DNA of 64,000 bases. It comes from Leifsonia sp. ZF2019. GTDB lineage: Bacteria; Actinomycetota; Actinomycetes; Actinomycetales; Microbacteriaceae. A program made the translations under genes and the position numbers. The stretch covers positions 37,777-101,776 of the forward strand of contig NZ_CP065038.1 in the NCBI RefSeq assembly GCF_019924635.1, given 5' to 3'. The notes under the pieces were generated by a model. The model was not told the origin of the DNA and made no database searches. It saw nothing but the letters and a program-made list of their open reading frames with translations. Positions within the stretch are counted from its first letter, which is position 1. Each line of letters starts with the position of its first letter. This document shows positions 39,160-47,396 of the stretch, piece by piece.

Positions 39160-40380
39160 GTGAGATCTCGTACGTTCTTGGGGGCCGCATCGGCGGCTAT
39201 GGCGGTCGTTGTACCGATGCTCGGATTCGCGCCGGCCTCAGCGGCCACGCAGACGCCTACGCCGGTGGTTTCCGCTGCGACGGCTGCTGAGATTCGGTCG
39301 GTAATCACTGCGGACATCACGCACCGTAACCAGATGACGGTGGCGCCGAGTGGGAGGGCGGCTGTGCCCGCGACGAAGGCATTCGCGTCGTCTGCTCACG
39401 CCCAACAGGTCGCTCTCGATGACACAGCGTTGAGCTCGCAGCGGAACGAGCTCGCTAAGTACGGTGAAGCTTTCACGAGCTCGAGTTCGGTCATTACCAT
39501 CACAGCGCTGCAGGTGACGGGAGCGACCGCGTCCGCAACGGTGGATGAGGTCACGACGATGAAGCGAACTCCCGACGCGACGGGAGCAGCACGGCCTGAT
39601 TACGCCTACCAGTGGGATCAAGCCGTCACCTTGAGCCAGGAGGGAGGTGCCTGGAAAGTGGACACGATCTCATCGCTGGGCTCGCCCAACGATCAGCCGG
39701 AGACAGCTGTCCCGTCGGCTGGGACGGTCGCCGCGTGGTCGGACCCTGCAACGGCCGCGCGCATTGACCAGGCTGTGAAGCATGGAATCACTCGCGACAG
39801 CAAGAAAGTCCCCGACGCCTTGGTCGGAACTGCGGCCTCGGCGGCTGTGACGCCCTTGGCCGCGGCCACCACGACCGTGAATCCCGCGGGAGTCGTGCAG
39901 TATGCGTCGAAGTACTGGCAGCAGTGGAACCCCTACTACAAGGGTCTGCCCGACGACGATTGCACCGATTTCGCTTCGCAGGCGCTCTTCGCTGGCGGAT
40001 GGACGATGGTGCACACGGGGAACTACAACCAGCCCGACCAGTGGTGGTACAGCGATGGGGGAGGGGTCGCCCCCGCGCAACAGAGCTACCCGTGGGAGAA
40101 CGCGCAGCAGCTCGCTGATTTCGGCGGCCATTACTCGCCGCGGTTCTACGCGGACGTCGCCACCCCCAAGTGGAAGGCCGGCGATATCGCCTTCTGGATC
40201 TGGGACCAGACCACCACCTTCAAGTACAACCACACCACGATCGTCACCTACGTCGACTCCAGCGGCAGCCCGTACTTCACCCAGCACTCGGCCAACCACT
40301 ACAACCAGGCATACTCGGCCTATATCGTGGCTAATCCGCACGCGTATGTTGCTGACATGCACCTGCGCACCAGCTACTAA
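39160..40380 (+). CDS. Exported amidase-domain protein
   Basis: A 406-aa protein from GTG 39160 (GGGGGACTA upstream). The signal peptide (residues about 5-28) ends at ASAAT. The N-terminal half is strand-rich and unassigned; the C-terminal half (about 250-406) matches the putative amidase domain (Amidase_6 type): YWQQWNPYYKGLPDDDCTDFASQALFAGGW, with the catalytic-type Cys in DDDCTDFASQ and His in YNHTTIVTY. It probably remodels cell wall. A lipoprotein gene follows 11 bp later, likely an operon. Confidence 0.85.
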   Translation: MRSRTFLGAASAAMAVVVPMLGFAPASAATQTPTPVVSAATAAEIRSVITADITHRNQMTVAPSGRAAVPATKAFASSAHAQQVALDDTALSSQRNELAKYGEAFTSSSSVITITALQVTGATASATVDEVTTMKRTPDATGAARPDYAYQWDQAVTLSQEGGAWKVDTISSLGSPNDQPETAVPSAGTVAAWSDPATAARIDQAVKHGITRDSKKVPDALVGTAASAAVTPLAAATTTVNPAGVVQYASKYWQQWNPYYKGLPDDDCTDFASQALFAGGWTMVHTGNYNQPDQWWYSDGGGVAPAQQSYPWENAQQLADFGGHYSPRFYADVATPKWKAGDIAFWIWDQTTTFKYNHTTIVTYVDSSGSPYFTQHSANHYNQAYSAYIVANPHAYVADMHLRTSY

Positions 40381-40391
40381 GGAGTGCCACG

Positions 40392-40826
40392 ATGCAGCCC
40401 GCCAAGGCCCGAGTCCTCCGCGTCACCGCGGTGATGGGTCTCCTTCTCGCTTTGGCGGGCTGCACCTCCTCGAACATTGATACCGGCGGCGCGCCTCCAC
40501 AAGACAGTGCTTCACAGCTTGTGCCCAAGCTGCTCCGGGCGCTCGAGTCCGGCAACAGTGGTTCCGTCGAGAAGCTCGTCCCCGGATCACGCGCAGACGA
40601 CGTGACCGCCGTCATGGCCGCCTGCGCTTACCTGGACGGGCACGCGAGTCACACCAGCTTGGATGAACCTAACGGCCCCCAAGCCGTGCTCGTCATCGCC
40701 TACAGCGACCTCAAAGGCTCCGATCCCTGCAGGTGGTGGATGTACTGGGACCAAGATCGTCGGTCCTGGACCATCGGGGCAGTCACAACCCCATCGCCAA
40801 CACCGCAGGAGACGACGGCGCGCTGA
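40392..40826 (+). CDS. Small lipoprotein
   Basis: A 144-aa lipoprotein with a signal segment (VMGLLLALAGC) and lipobox LAGC. The mature domain resembles NTF2-like folds by pattern (LLRALESGNSGSVEKLVPGSRADDVTAVMAACAYLDGH, then strands). It directly follows the exported amidase, suggesting a partner role at the membrane. Confidence 0.8.
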   Translation: MQPAKARVLRVTAVMGLLLALAGCTSSNIDTGGAPPQDSASQLVPKLLRALESGNSGSVEKLVPGSRADDVTAVMAACAYLDGHASHTSLDEPNGPQAVLVIAYSDLKGSDPCRWWMYWDQDRRSWTIGAVTTPSPTPQETTAR

Positions 40827-40894
40827 CCGCGCTCGGGCGAACCATCGAGCGCCGGTCTCCTCGCCGGCGTCCTCCGCCACTCCACCTACCGATA

Positions 40895-40944
40895 GGTCCT
40901 GTTCCAGGCCGCGGGGGAGTGCTATGGGCTTAAGAGCTGGACGA
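40895..40944. repeat. Degenerate copy of a gene 3' end
   Basis: Fifty bases align without gaps to 38599-38648, the 3' part of the partition-operon gene, with the first 25 bases nearly identical. It is a footprint of an earlier duplication or recombination, immediately before another junction. Confidence 0.6.
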
Positions 40945-40946
40945 CG

Positions 40947-41108
40947 TTATCGGTTGGTGGGTCGGTCGAATCGGCGGCCTTCGGTCTTGGGTGGCAGCAG
41001 GTTCAGGATCATCACGATCGGGGTCCCTGCGTAGGGGATGAGGGAGGTGAGGAAGAGCGGTCCGGGCAGGTTTGCGTCGTGGAGTCGTCGCCAGCTGATT
41101 GCGAGGGT
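40947..41108 (-). pseudogene. C-terminal fragment of a DUF805 membrane protein
   Basis: In the minus frame ending at TAA 40947 the sequence encodes AISWRRLHDANLPGPLF...LIPYAGTPIVMILNLLPPK, the DUF805 core with its RRLHD signature. It is cut at about 41108, where the AraC-type gene fragment starts on the other strand, so most of the N-terminus is missing. Confidence 0.75.
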
Positions 41109-41112
41109 GGGG

Positions 41113-41991
41113 ATGCCGTTCCATGTCTTCGACCAGCCGGGGCTCGGCTACGAGGTCACGCTCTGCGGGCGCGCTCCCGGTCCGGTCGAGACGCACAATG
41201 GATGGCCTCTCGTGGCACCCTCCGGCCTGGAGGCGCTCGACGCCGCAGACACGGTGATCGTTCCGGCGTTCAGTGGATTCCCCGACGGCCTGCCGGCCGA
41301 CGTCATCGACGCGCTCCGCGCCGCCCATCGCGGTGGGGCTCGCATCGTCTCCATCTGCACGGGTGCGTTCGCGCTTGCCGAGGCCGGCCTGCTGGATGGG
41401 CGGAGGGCGACCACGCATTGGGAGTTCACCGATGAACTGGTCCGGCGGTACCCTGCGGTCAGTGTCGATCCCGATGCTCTCTATGTGGACGAGGGTCGCG
41501 TGGTCACGTCCGCGGGCGTCGCGAGCGGGATCGATCTCTGCCTCCACCTGTTGCGGGCCGATCGCGGCGCCGCCGTCGCCAACTCGGTGGCGCGACGGAT
41601 GGTGGCGGCACCGTCGCGAGAAGGCGGGCAGACCCAATTCATCCGCAGGCCCCCCACGACTCCGGCTTCTGCGAATCTCGCCGCGACGGTGGAGTGGGCG
41701 CTGGGGCGTCTCGACGACGTAGTGACCGTGGCGGACCTCGCTCGTCATTCTCGGCTGTCGGCGCGCACCTTCGCCCGGCGATTCGTCGCCGAGATGGGCT
41801 CGACACCGATCAAGTGGCTCAACGGAGTGCGTGTCGATCGCGCCCGCGAACTGTTGGAGACGACGAACGCGAGCATCGACGACATCGCACGCGCGAGCGG
41901 GCTCGGCAGCGCCGCCAACCTGCGCGAGCACTTCCGGCGCGTCACCGGCACGTCCCCGCGCGCCTATCGACGCGCGTTCATGGCGACCTGA
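41113..41991 (+). pseudogene. GlxA/FtrA-type AraC regulator, 5' truncated
   Basis: From 41113 the product is a DJ-1/PfpI-like domain followed by an AraC helix-turn-helix pair. Key parts are ADTVIVPAFSGF, VSICTGAFALAEAGLLDGRRATTHWEF with the nucleophile-type Cys, then RLSARTFARRFVAEMGSTPIKWL and IARASGLGSAANLREHFRRVTGTSP. The first ~35 residues of the DJ-1 fold are missing, replaced by DUF805 sequence at the junction. A chimeric start at ATG 41038 could still yield a 317-aa protein. It precedes the copper genes by 47 bp. Confidence 0.8.
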
Positions 41992-42013
41992 TTTCGGAGG
42001 AGGTGAACCGTGT

Positions 42014-42030
42014 CTCTACATCATGTAGAG
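42014..42030. promoter_or_regulatory. Palindromic operator of the copper operon
   Basis: CTCTACAT-C-ATGTAGAG is a perfect 8-bp inverted repeat 7 bp before the start codon of the first copper gene. It holds the TACA...TGTA core of BlaI/CopY-family operators. The BlaI-type repressor encoded at 50499 is the obvious ligand. Confidence 0.75.
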
Positions 42031-42037
42031 TGAGCTG

Positions 42038-42688
42038 GTGATTCCCGACCCTGCCCTCGCGTGGACGTTCACCGCGTGGTTCACCGTCACCGGGGCGGTC
42101 GCGCTCGTGGCGCTCGTGCGCTCACGCAGCCGGGCCGATCGCGGGTCGTATCTCGCCCATGTCCTCATGAGCCTGTCGATGGCGATCATGCCGTGGGCGT
42201 GGTCGACCGCCGTTCCTCCGTTGCTCCAGATCGTCGTCTTCACCGTGGCGGCCGTATGGTATGCCGGGCTCGCGGTCTTCCGTCCGCGCGTTCACGCCGG
42301 CCCGGAGACGGGCGGACACCACAGCGGCCCGCTCCTGCTGTCGTATCACGCGGCGATGATGGCGGCGATGGTGTGGATGAGCGCGTTGATGACGCTCATG
42401 ATGGGCGGATCGACCTCCGGCCCCGGGATGCACATGCACGGCGGTGACATGGCGGGGATGGCATCGGGCGCGTCGATGACCGATCTCTGGCAGCAACCGG
42501 TCTGGGCCGTCGTCATCACTCTCGCCTTCGTGTTGCTGTTCGCCGTCGCGACTGTGTGGTTCCTCGTCGAGCTGACGTCTGCTCCGGGCTCGTCCCGCGG
42601 CACCGAGCCGCTGTCGCCCATCGTGCAGACCCTGCTGAACTTCGTCATGGCGATCGGGATGGGCGTGTCCTTCTTCGTCATGTCGTGA
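42038..42688 (+). CDS. DUF5134 membrane protein, copper-associated
   Basis: A 216-aa protein (GTG 42038). About six transmembrane helices are seen, with a Met/His-rich extracytoplasmic loop (GPGMHMHGGDMAGM) that is suited to bind copper. DUF5134 proteins are found with copper genes in actinobacteria. It is the first gene of the copper operon, directly after the operator, and a truncated second DUF5134 copy lies at 50952. Confidence 0.8.
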   Translation: MIPDPALAWTFTAWFTVTGAVALVALVRSRSRADRGSYLAHVLMSLSMAIMPWAWSTAVPPLLQIVVFTVAAVWYAGLAVFRPRVHAGPETGGHHSGPLLLSYHAAMMAAMVWMSALMTLMMGGSTSGPGMHMHGGDMAGMASGASMTDLWQQPVWAVVITLAFVLLFAVATVWFLVELTSAPGSSRGTEPLSPIVQTLLNFVMAIGMGVSFFVMS

Positions 42689-42720
42689 ATCCCGCTCCAT
42701 CCCCACCGAAAGGAACCGCA

Positions 42721-43464
42721 ATGGCAGCACCTCGCCGACGCCGCATCGGCGTCATCGGCACCCTCGCCGCGGCGGCGGCCGCCGCTCTCGTCTTGGCCGT
42801 CGCCGGTCCGGCCTCCGCGCACGTCCACGTGGACGGCCCGGTCACCGCAGGCGGGTACGGTGTGCTCACCTTCCGCGTCCCGACCGAGTCGGCCACGGCC
42901 TCCACCGTCAAGCTGCAGGTGACCTTCCCGAAGGACATGCCGATCATCACGGTCTCGACTCAGCCGAAGGCCGGCTGGACCGCGGAGGTCGCCACGGACA
43001 AGCTGGCGAAGCCGGAGAAGGACGACGACGGCAACACCATCGACACCTACATCTCCTCGGTGACCTGGACCGCGACTGCCGGCGCCGGGATCAAGCCGGG
43101 CGAGTTCGACACGTTCGCCGTCTCGGTCGGTCCCATCCCCGAGGTGAAGGAGCTGACCTTCCCCGCCGCACAGACCTACAGCGACGGTTCGGTGGTGGAC
43201 TGGAACGAGACCCAGCAGGGCAGCGCCGAGCCCGAGCACCCCGCGCCGACCCTCGCCGTGACCCCGGCGACCTCCGGCGGTTCGGACAGTACCTCCACGG
43301 CGACACCGATGACCATGGGCGGCATGGACATGTCATCGTCCTCGGGCGACGGTTCAGGGACGGGGCTCGGGATCGCCGGGCTCATCGCCGGCGTGCTCGC
43401 CCTGATTCTCGCGATCGTCGCACTGGTGCGCGGCAGCCGCGGAAAGGCAGCCGAGATCAAGTGA
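42721..43464 (+). CDS. ycnI: YcnI-like (DUF1775) copper-binding protein
   Basis: A 247-aa protein with an Ala-rich signal peptide (about 1-33) cleaved before HVHVDGPV. The N-terminal His (H34) and following strands form the DUF1775 domain that binds copper(II) in YcnI. A linker with PMTMGGMDMSS (Met-rich) and a C-terminal transmembrane anchor (about 218-240) follow. GAAAGGAAC precedes the ATG. It overlaps the CopC start by 4 bp. Confidence 0.9.
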   Translation: MAAPRRRRIGVIGTLAAAAAAALVLAVAGPASAHVHVDGPVTAGGYGVLTFRVPTESATASTVKLQVTFPKDMPIITVSTQPKAGWTAEVATDKLAKPEKDDDGNTIDTYISSVTWTATAGAGIKPGEFDTFAVSVGPIPEVKELTFPAAQTYSDGSVVDWNETQQGSAEPEHPAPTLAVTPATSGGSDSTSTATPMTMGGMDMSSSSGDGSGTGLGIAGLIAGVLALILAIVALVRGSRGKAAEIK

Positions 43465-45121
43465 CCTCGGTCCACCTGGGACTCCGACGGGGAGGCGGCC
43501 GGCTCATACCGGTCGCCTCCGCCGTCGCGGTCACACTCTTCCTGCTCTGGCAGCTGCTCGTCGTCGCCACCCCGGCGGCGGCGCATGCCGTTCTCGAATC
43601 CAGCGACCCGGTCGACGGATCGAGGATCGCCGCAGCGCCGGGGCAGGTCACATTCACCTTCGACGAGTCGGTTCAGCTTCCCGAGAATGCCACCGCTTCA
43701 CTCTCGGATCACGGCACGCGCGTGGACGCCGGCGCCGCCCACCTGACGGGCGGCGGCAAGACGGTCGTCGTCCCGCTCGAGAAGGGCCTGGCCGACGGAG
43801 CGTACACGGTCAGCTACCGCGTGGTCTCGGCCGACGGTCATGTGGTCACCGGTGCGATCCGGTTCGGGCTCAACGCCGACCCGTCGACCGCTCCCGTGAC
43901 GGCGCAGGCGCCGCTCGATCCCGTACAGGTGGTGTCGGAGGCCGCGCAGGGTCTCGTCTACGCCGGTATCGTCCTGCTCATCGGCGTGGCGTTCGCCCGC
44001 TCGGTGCTCTGGCCGGCCGCCGGAGGGCGGCGCGGCGCGCTGGCCCTGCGCTGGCTCGGCTGGTCGCTGCTGACCGGGGGAACCCTGCTGCGGTCGGTGC
44101 TCGCCGGTCCGGCCGCCGACGGCAGCGGATGGGGCGGCGTCCTCCGCTTCGACGGCATCGGCACGGCGCTCGCAGAGATCGGTGGAATCGCCGGGCTGGT
44201 GCGACTGGCCCTGCTGCTGATCGCCCTTCCGTGGGTCGTGCGCCCACGCCGCGGCGGCCCGCTCGCCCGTGCTGCGGCTGCCGTGCTCGCCGTCGCGGTG
44301 CTCTGCTCCGTGGCGGTGGACGGGCACGCTGCGGCGGGTTCGGACGCATGGCTCGCGGTCCCTGTCACCACCATCCACCTGACGGCGATGGCGGTCTGGG
44401 AGGGGGCCTCCTCGTTCTCGCCGCCCTGGTGGTGCCGCGGCTGGAGGGAGACGCCCTCGATCTCGCACGGCTGCGCCGCTGGTCGATCGCGGCTTTCGCC
44501 GCCGTCGCCCTGCTCCTGGTCACGGGCGAATACCAGGCCTGGCGACAGCTCGACCCGCTGCAGTCGCTGACCTCGACATCCTACGGAGTGACACTGCTGC
44601 TCAAACTGGCGCTCGTCGCCGTGGCACTCGCCGCCGCCTTCGCATCCAACCGTCTGCTGGTTCGGCTCGAGCCGCCACAGGGCCCCGTCGAGCGGCGACG
44701 CGTCCGCATCATCGTCTCGGCCGAGGCGGCCGTCACTCTCGCGGTCGTCGTCGTGACCACCGTCCTCGTCGCCCTGCCTCCCGCGCGGACGACCTACGGC
44801 CCGCCGACCACGCTCACCGCTGCCGCGGGAAGCGGCACCGCGCAGATCGCCATCGACTCCACGCACGCCGGCCCGCAGACGATCACCGTCACCCTCGAAG
44901 GTCCGTCGGGCTCTCCGGTGTCCGCACACGGGATGACCGGCACGCTCGGAACCACGACCGTGGCCGGAGTCGCGCTCCATTTCGAACGGAGCGCGACAAG
45001 AGCCTGGGTCGCTCATGCGATCGCCCCGGTCGCAGGCGACTGGACGGTGCAGCTCTCCATCGACCTGGGCGGTGGTGAACGCTACGCCACGTCGGCGACG
45101 TATCGCGTCTGGTCGGGATGA
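43461..45121 (+). pseudogene. copCD: CopC-CopD fusion with a frameshift
   Basis: Frame 1 (43461-44406) encodes a signal peptide, a CopC domain (HAVLESSDPVDGS...VSADGHVVTGAIRFG) and the first helices of CopD. At a five-G run (44402-44406) the frame breaks; the rest of CopD (VPRLEGDALDLARLRRWSIAAFA...VRLEPPQGPVERRR) and a C-terminal domain continue in the next frame to 45121. One added G restores a single ORF of about 553 codons. It may be a real mutation or an assembly error in the homopolymer. The product would import or handle periplasmic copper. Confidence 0.85.
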
Positions 45122-45127
45122 CCACCC

Positions 45128-45146
45128 ATTCGACAAGATGTAGAAT
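45128..45146. promoter_or_regulatory. Second copper operator-like palindrome
   Basis: ATTCGACAAGATGTAGAAT is an imperfect inverted repeat (7 of 9 positions) with the ACA...TGTA core of the first operator. It lies just before the CopZ-like gene, giving the downstream genes their own regulated promoter. Confidence 0.6.
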
Positions 45147-45172
45147 CGTCACGGACATCGGAAGGGAACGTG

Positions 45173-45379
45173 ATGGAGACCAGCTACCAGGTCGTCGGAA
45201 TGACCTGCGATCACTGCGAGCGACGCGTGCAGGGCGAGGTTTCGCTCATCCCGGGCGTGGAGTCTGCGCGCGCCGATGCCGCCGCGGCGACGCTCGTCGT
45301 GGTGAGCTCGGCCGCCATCGACGAGCGCAGCGTCCGCGAGGCCGTCGAGGAAGCGGGATACGAACTGGCGCATGGCTGA
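45173..45379 (+). CDS. copZ: CopZ-like copper chaperone
   Basis: A 68-aa heavy-metal-associated domain with GMTCDHC (Cys12 and Cys15) that carries Cu(I) to the CopA ATPase. GAAGGGAA precedes GTG/ATG 45170-45173. The end overlaps the next gene by 8 bp. Confidence 0.93.
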   Translation: METSYQVVGMTCDHCERRVQGEVSLIPGVESARADAAAATLVVVSSAAIDERSVREAVEEAGYELAHG

Positions 45380-47396
45380 CGCGCCGCTCCGTCAGGTCGT
45401 CCGGCATCCCCTCCTGCTCTGGGCGATCGCCGGTATTCCGCTGGTCATCGTCGTCGTCACGGTCGCTGTGCTCGGCAGTACGCCGTACGACTGGCTGAGC
45501 CGGGAGTACCCCGGACTTCCGACCTCCTACGCCAGCGCGCTGCTGCGCCTCGTCACGGATTCGGCGACGGCGGTCACTCTCGGCAGCCTGGTCGTCGTCG
45601 CCTTCGTCGTCGCGCGCAGATCCCGGGACCGGATCGACAACGGCCGCGACCTGGCGGTCACCCGGATCGGCGCGACAGTGTGGCTCGCGGGGAGCGTCCT
45701 GCTGATCCCGGTGGATGCTGCCGACGCGAGCGGACGCGGCCTCTCGACCCTGCTCGAGCCCGGCGCGTTCGGCTACCTGGTTACCGCCAGCTATCTTCCC
45801 GGGGCGTGGATCGTCTCCGCCGTCTGCGCGCTCGTGGTGCTGATCGCCGCCAATACGATCCACGGCTGGATCTCCGCCGTCGTGCTCGCCGCGGTGAGCG
45901 CGCTCGGGATACTGTCGCCCGTCATGGTCGGGCAGGTGCTCGTGGGTCCCAACCATGATTTCGCCGGCGATGTCGCGATCTTCGGCACTCCGGCCGCCGG
46001 GATCCTCCTCGGCGCGACGGTGACGATGCTCGCCCGTTGGTCGAGAGTCGGTCCTCCGGGTCCGCGCACCGCGGCGCGGTTCCGAACGCTCGTGCTCTGG
46101 TGCTGGGCCATCGCGCTCGGGGCCGATGGCGTCCTCTATTACGTGCAGAGCGCAGGAGAGCCGTTGACGAGTGCGACGGGGATCCTGTTCATCGTGCGCA
46201 TGCTCGTCCCGACGGCGTTCGTGCTCGGCGCGTTCGTGGTGCCGCGCGCCCTCCGCACGGGGCTTCGTCGCGGGCAGCTGGTCGCGCTGCTGATCTCCTG
46301 CGCGACCGTGCTGGGCATCACGGGCGCGATGCTCCGCATCCCCCCGCCGGTCTACTTCGTGCCGACCTCGACGCAGCAGCTGTTCCTGGGCTACGACGTC
46401 GACACCCCGATGACGCCGGTCTCGCTCTTCCTCGACGGCCGTGTCAACATCCTGTTCCTGGTCATCTCGGTCGTCGGGACGGTGGTCTACCTCCGGGGAG
46501 TGCGCGCGCTCCGCAGGCGCGGAGACGCGTGGCCGGTCGGGCGCACGATCACCTGGGTCCTGGGCTGGGTGAGCGTGGTCATCACCACCTCCAGCGGAAT
46601 CGGTCCCTACTCGTCCGCCTCCTTCGCGGTGCACATGGGCCTGCACATGAGCCTCAACATGCTGGGCCCCCTCCTCCTCGTGCTCGGCGGTCCGGTCACG
46701 CTCTTCCTCCGTGCGACGACGGCGCATCGCAAGGACGACCTCGCCGGCCCGCACGAATGGCTCACCACGGCCCTCCACTCGGGCGCGACGCGGTTGGCCT
46801 TCAACCCGCTCTACGCGCTCGTCATCTTCGTCGGTTCGTACTACGCGATCTACATGACGCCGTTCTTCGACTGGGCGATGCGCTACCACTGGGCGCACCA
46901 GGCGATGACCGTCCACTACCTGCTCATCGGGTACATCTTCTACGCCCTGGTGATCGGTGTCGACGCCCCGCCGCGGCCCCTCCCGCATCTCGGGAAGCTC
47001 GGCCTGGTGCTGGCGGCCATGCCGTTCCACGCGTTCTTCGGCGTCATCGTCATGACGAGCACGACTTTGCTCGCCGGCACGTATTACAAGTACCTCGACG
47101 TGTCGTGGATCGGCAGCCTCCACAACGATCAATACGTCGCCGGAGGCATCGCCTGGTCCGCGGGGGAGGTGCCGCTCGTGATCGTGGTGCTCGCGCTCGT
47201 CACCCAGTGGGCGCGGGCCGACGCGCGCGTCGCCGCCCGCACCGACCGGCACCTGGACGCCGGGCTCGACGACAGCTACGAGGCGTACAACCAGATGCTC
47301 GCGAAGCTGGCCGAGCGCAAGCCGCCTGCCGCAGCGACGACCTCCACGACCTCCGCCGCTTCCCCCGTCCCCGCACCCGCTGAGGAGCCGCGATGA
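45372..47396 (+). CDS. CopD / CtaG fusion membrane protein
   Basis: A 674-aa polytopic protein. The N-terminal half (about 1-325) is CopD-like with eight or nine helices; the C-terminal half has the cytochrome-oxidase assembly (CtaG, caa3-type) pattern with His-rich helices (HMGLHMSLNMLGPLLLVLGGPVT, YHWAHQAMTVHYLLIGY, PFHAFFGV). Such fusions are common in actinobacterial copper loci and probably deliver copper to or from the membrane. A His-poor Pro/Ala tail ends in ATGA overlap with copA. Confidence 0.88.
   Translation: MADAPLRQVVRHPLLLWAIAGIPLVIVVVTVAVLGSTPYDWLSREYPGLPTSYASALLRLVTDSATAVTLGSLVVVAFVVARRSRDRIDNGRDLAVTRIGATVWLAGSVLLIPVDAADASGRGLSTLLEPGAFGYLVTASYLPGAWIVSAVCALVVLIAANTIHGWISAVVLAAVSALGILSPVMVGQVLVGPNHDFAGDVAIFGTPAAGILLGATVTMLARWSRVGPPGPRTAARFRTLVLWCWAIALGADGVLYYVQSAGEPLTSATGILFIVRMLVPTAFVLGAFVVPRALRTGLRRGQLVALLISCATVLGITGAMLRIPPPVYFVPTSTQQLFLGYDVDTPMTPVSLFLDGRVNILFLVISVVGTVVYLRGVRALRRRGDAWPVGRTITWVLGWVSVVITTSSGIGPYSSASFAVHMGLHMSLNMLGPLLLVLGGPVTLFLRATTAHRKDDLAGPHEWLTTALHSGATRLAFNPLYALVIFVGSYYAIYMTPFFDWAMRYHWAHQAMTVHYLLIGYIFYALVIGVDAPPRPLPHLGKLGLVLAAMPFHAFFGVIVMTSTTLLAGTYYKYLDVSWIGSLHNDQYVAGGIAWSAGEVPLVIVVLALVTQWARADARVAARTDRHLDAGLDDSYEAYNQMLAKLAERKPPAAATTSTTSAASPVPAPAEEPR

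Noticed and set aside
40930..41931. 333-aa minus-strand ORF opposite the AraC-type gene
   Set aside because: Antisense shadow; the DUF805 remnant lies in a different frame of the same strand.
45246..47252. 668-aa minus-strand ORF opposite the CtaG/CopD gene
   Set aside because: Arg/Asp/Glu-rich translation typical of an antisense GC-rich frame; the plus strand has a polytopic membrane protein.
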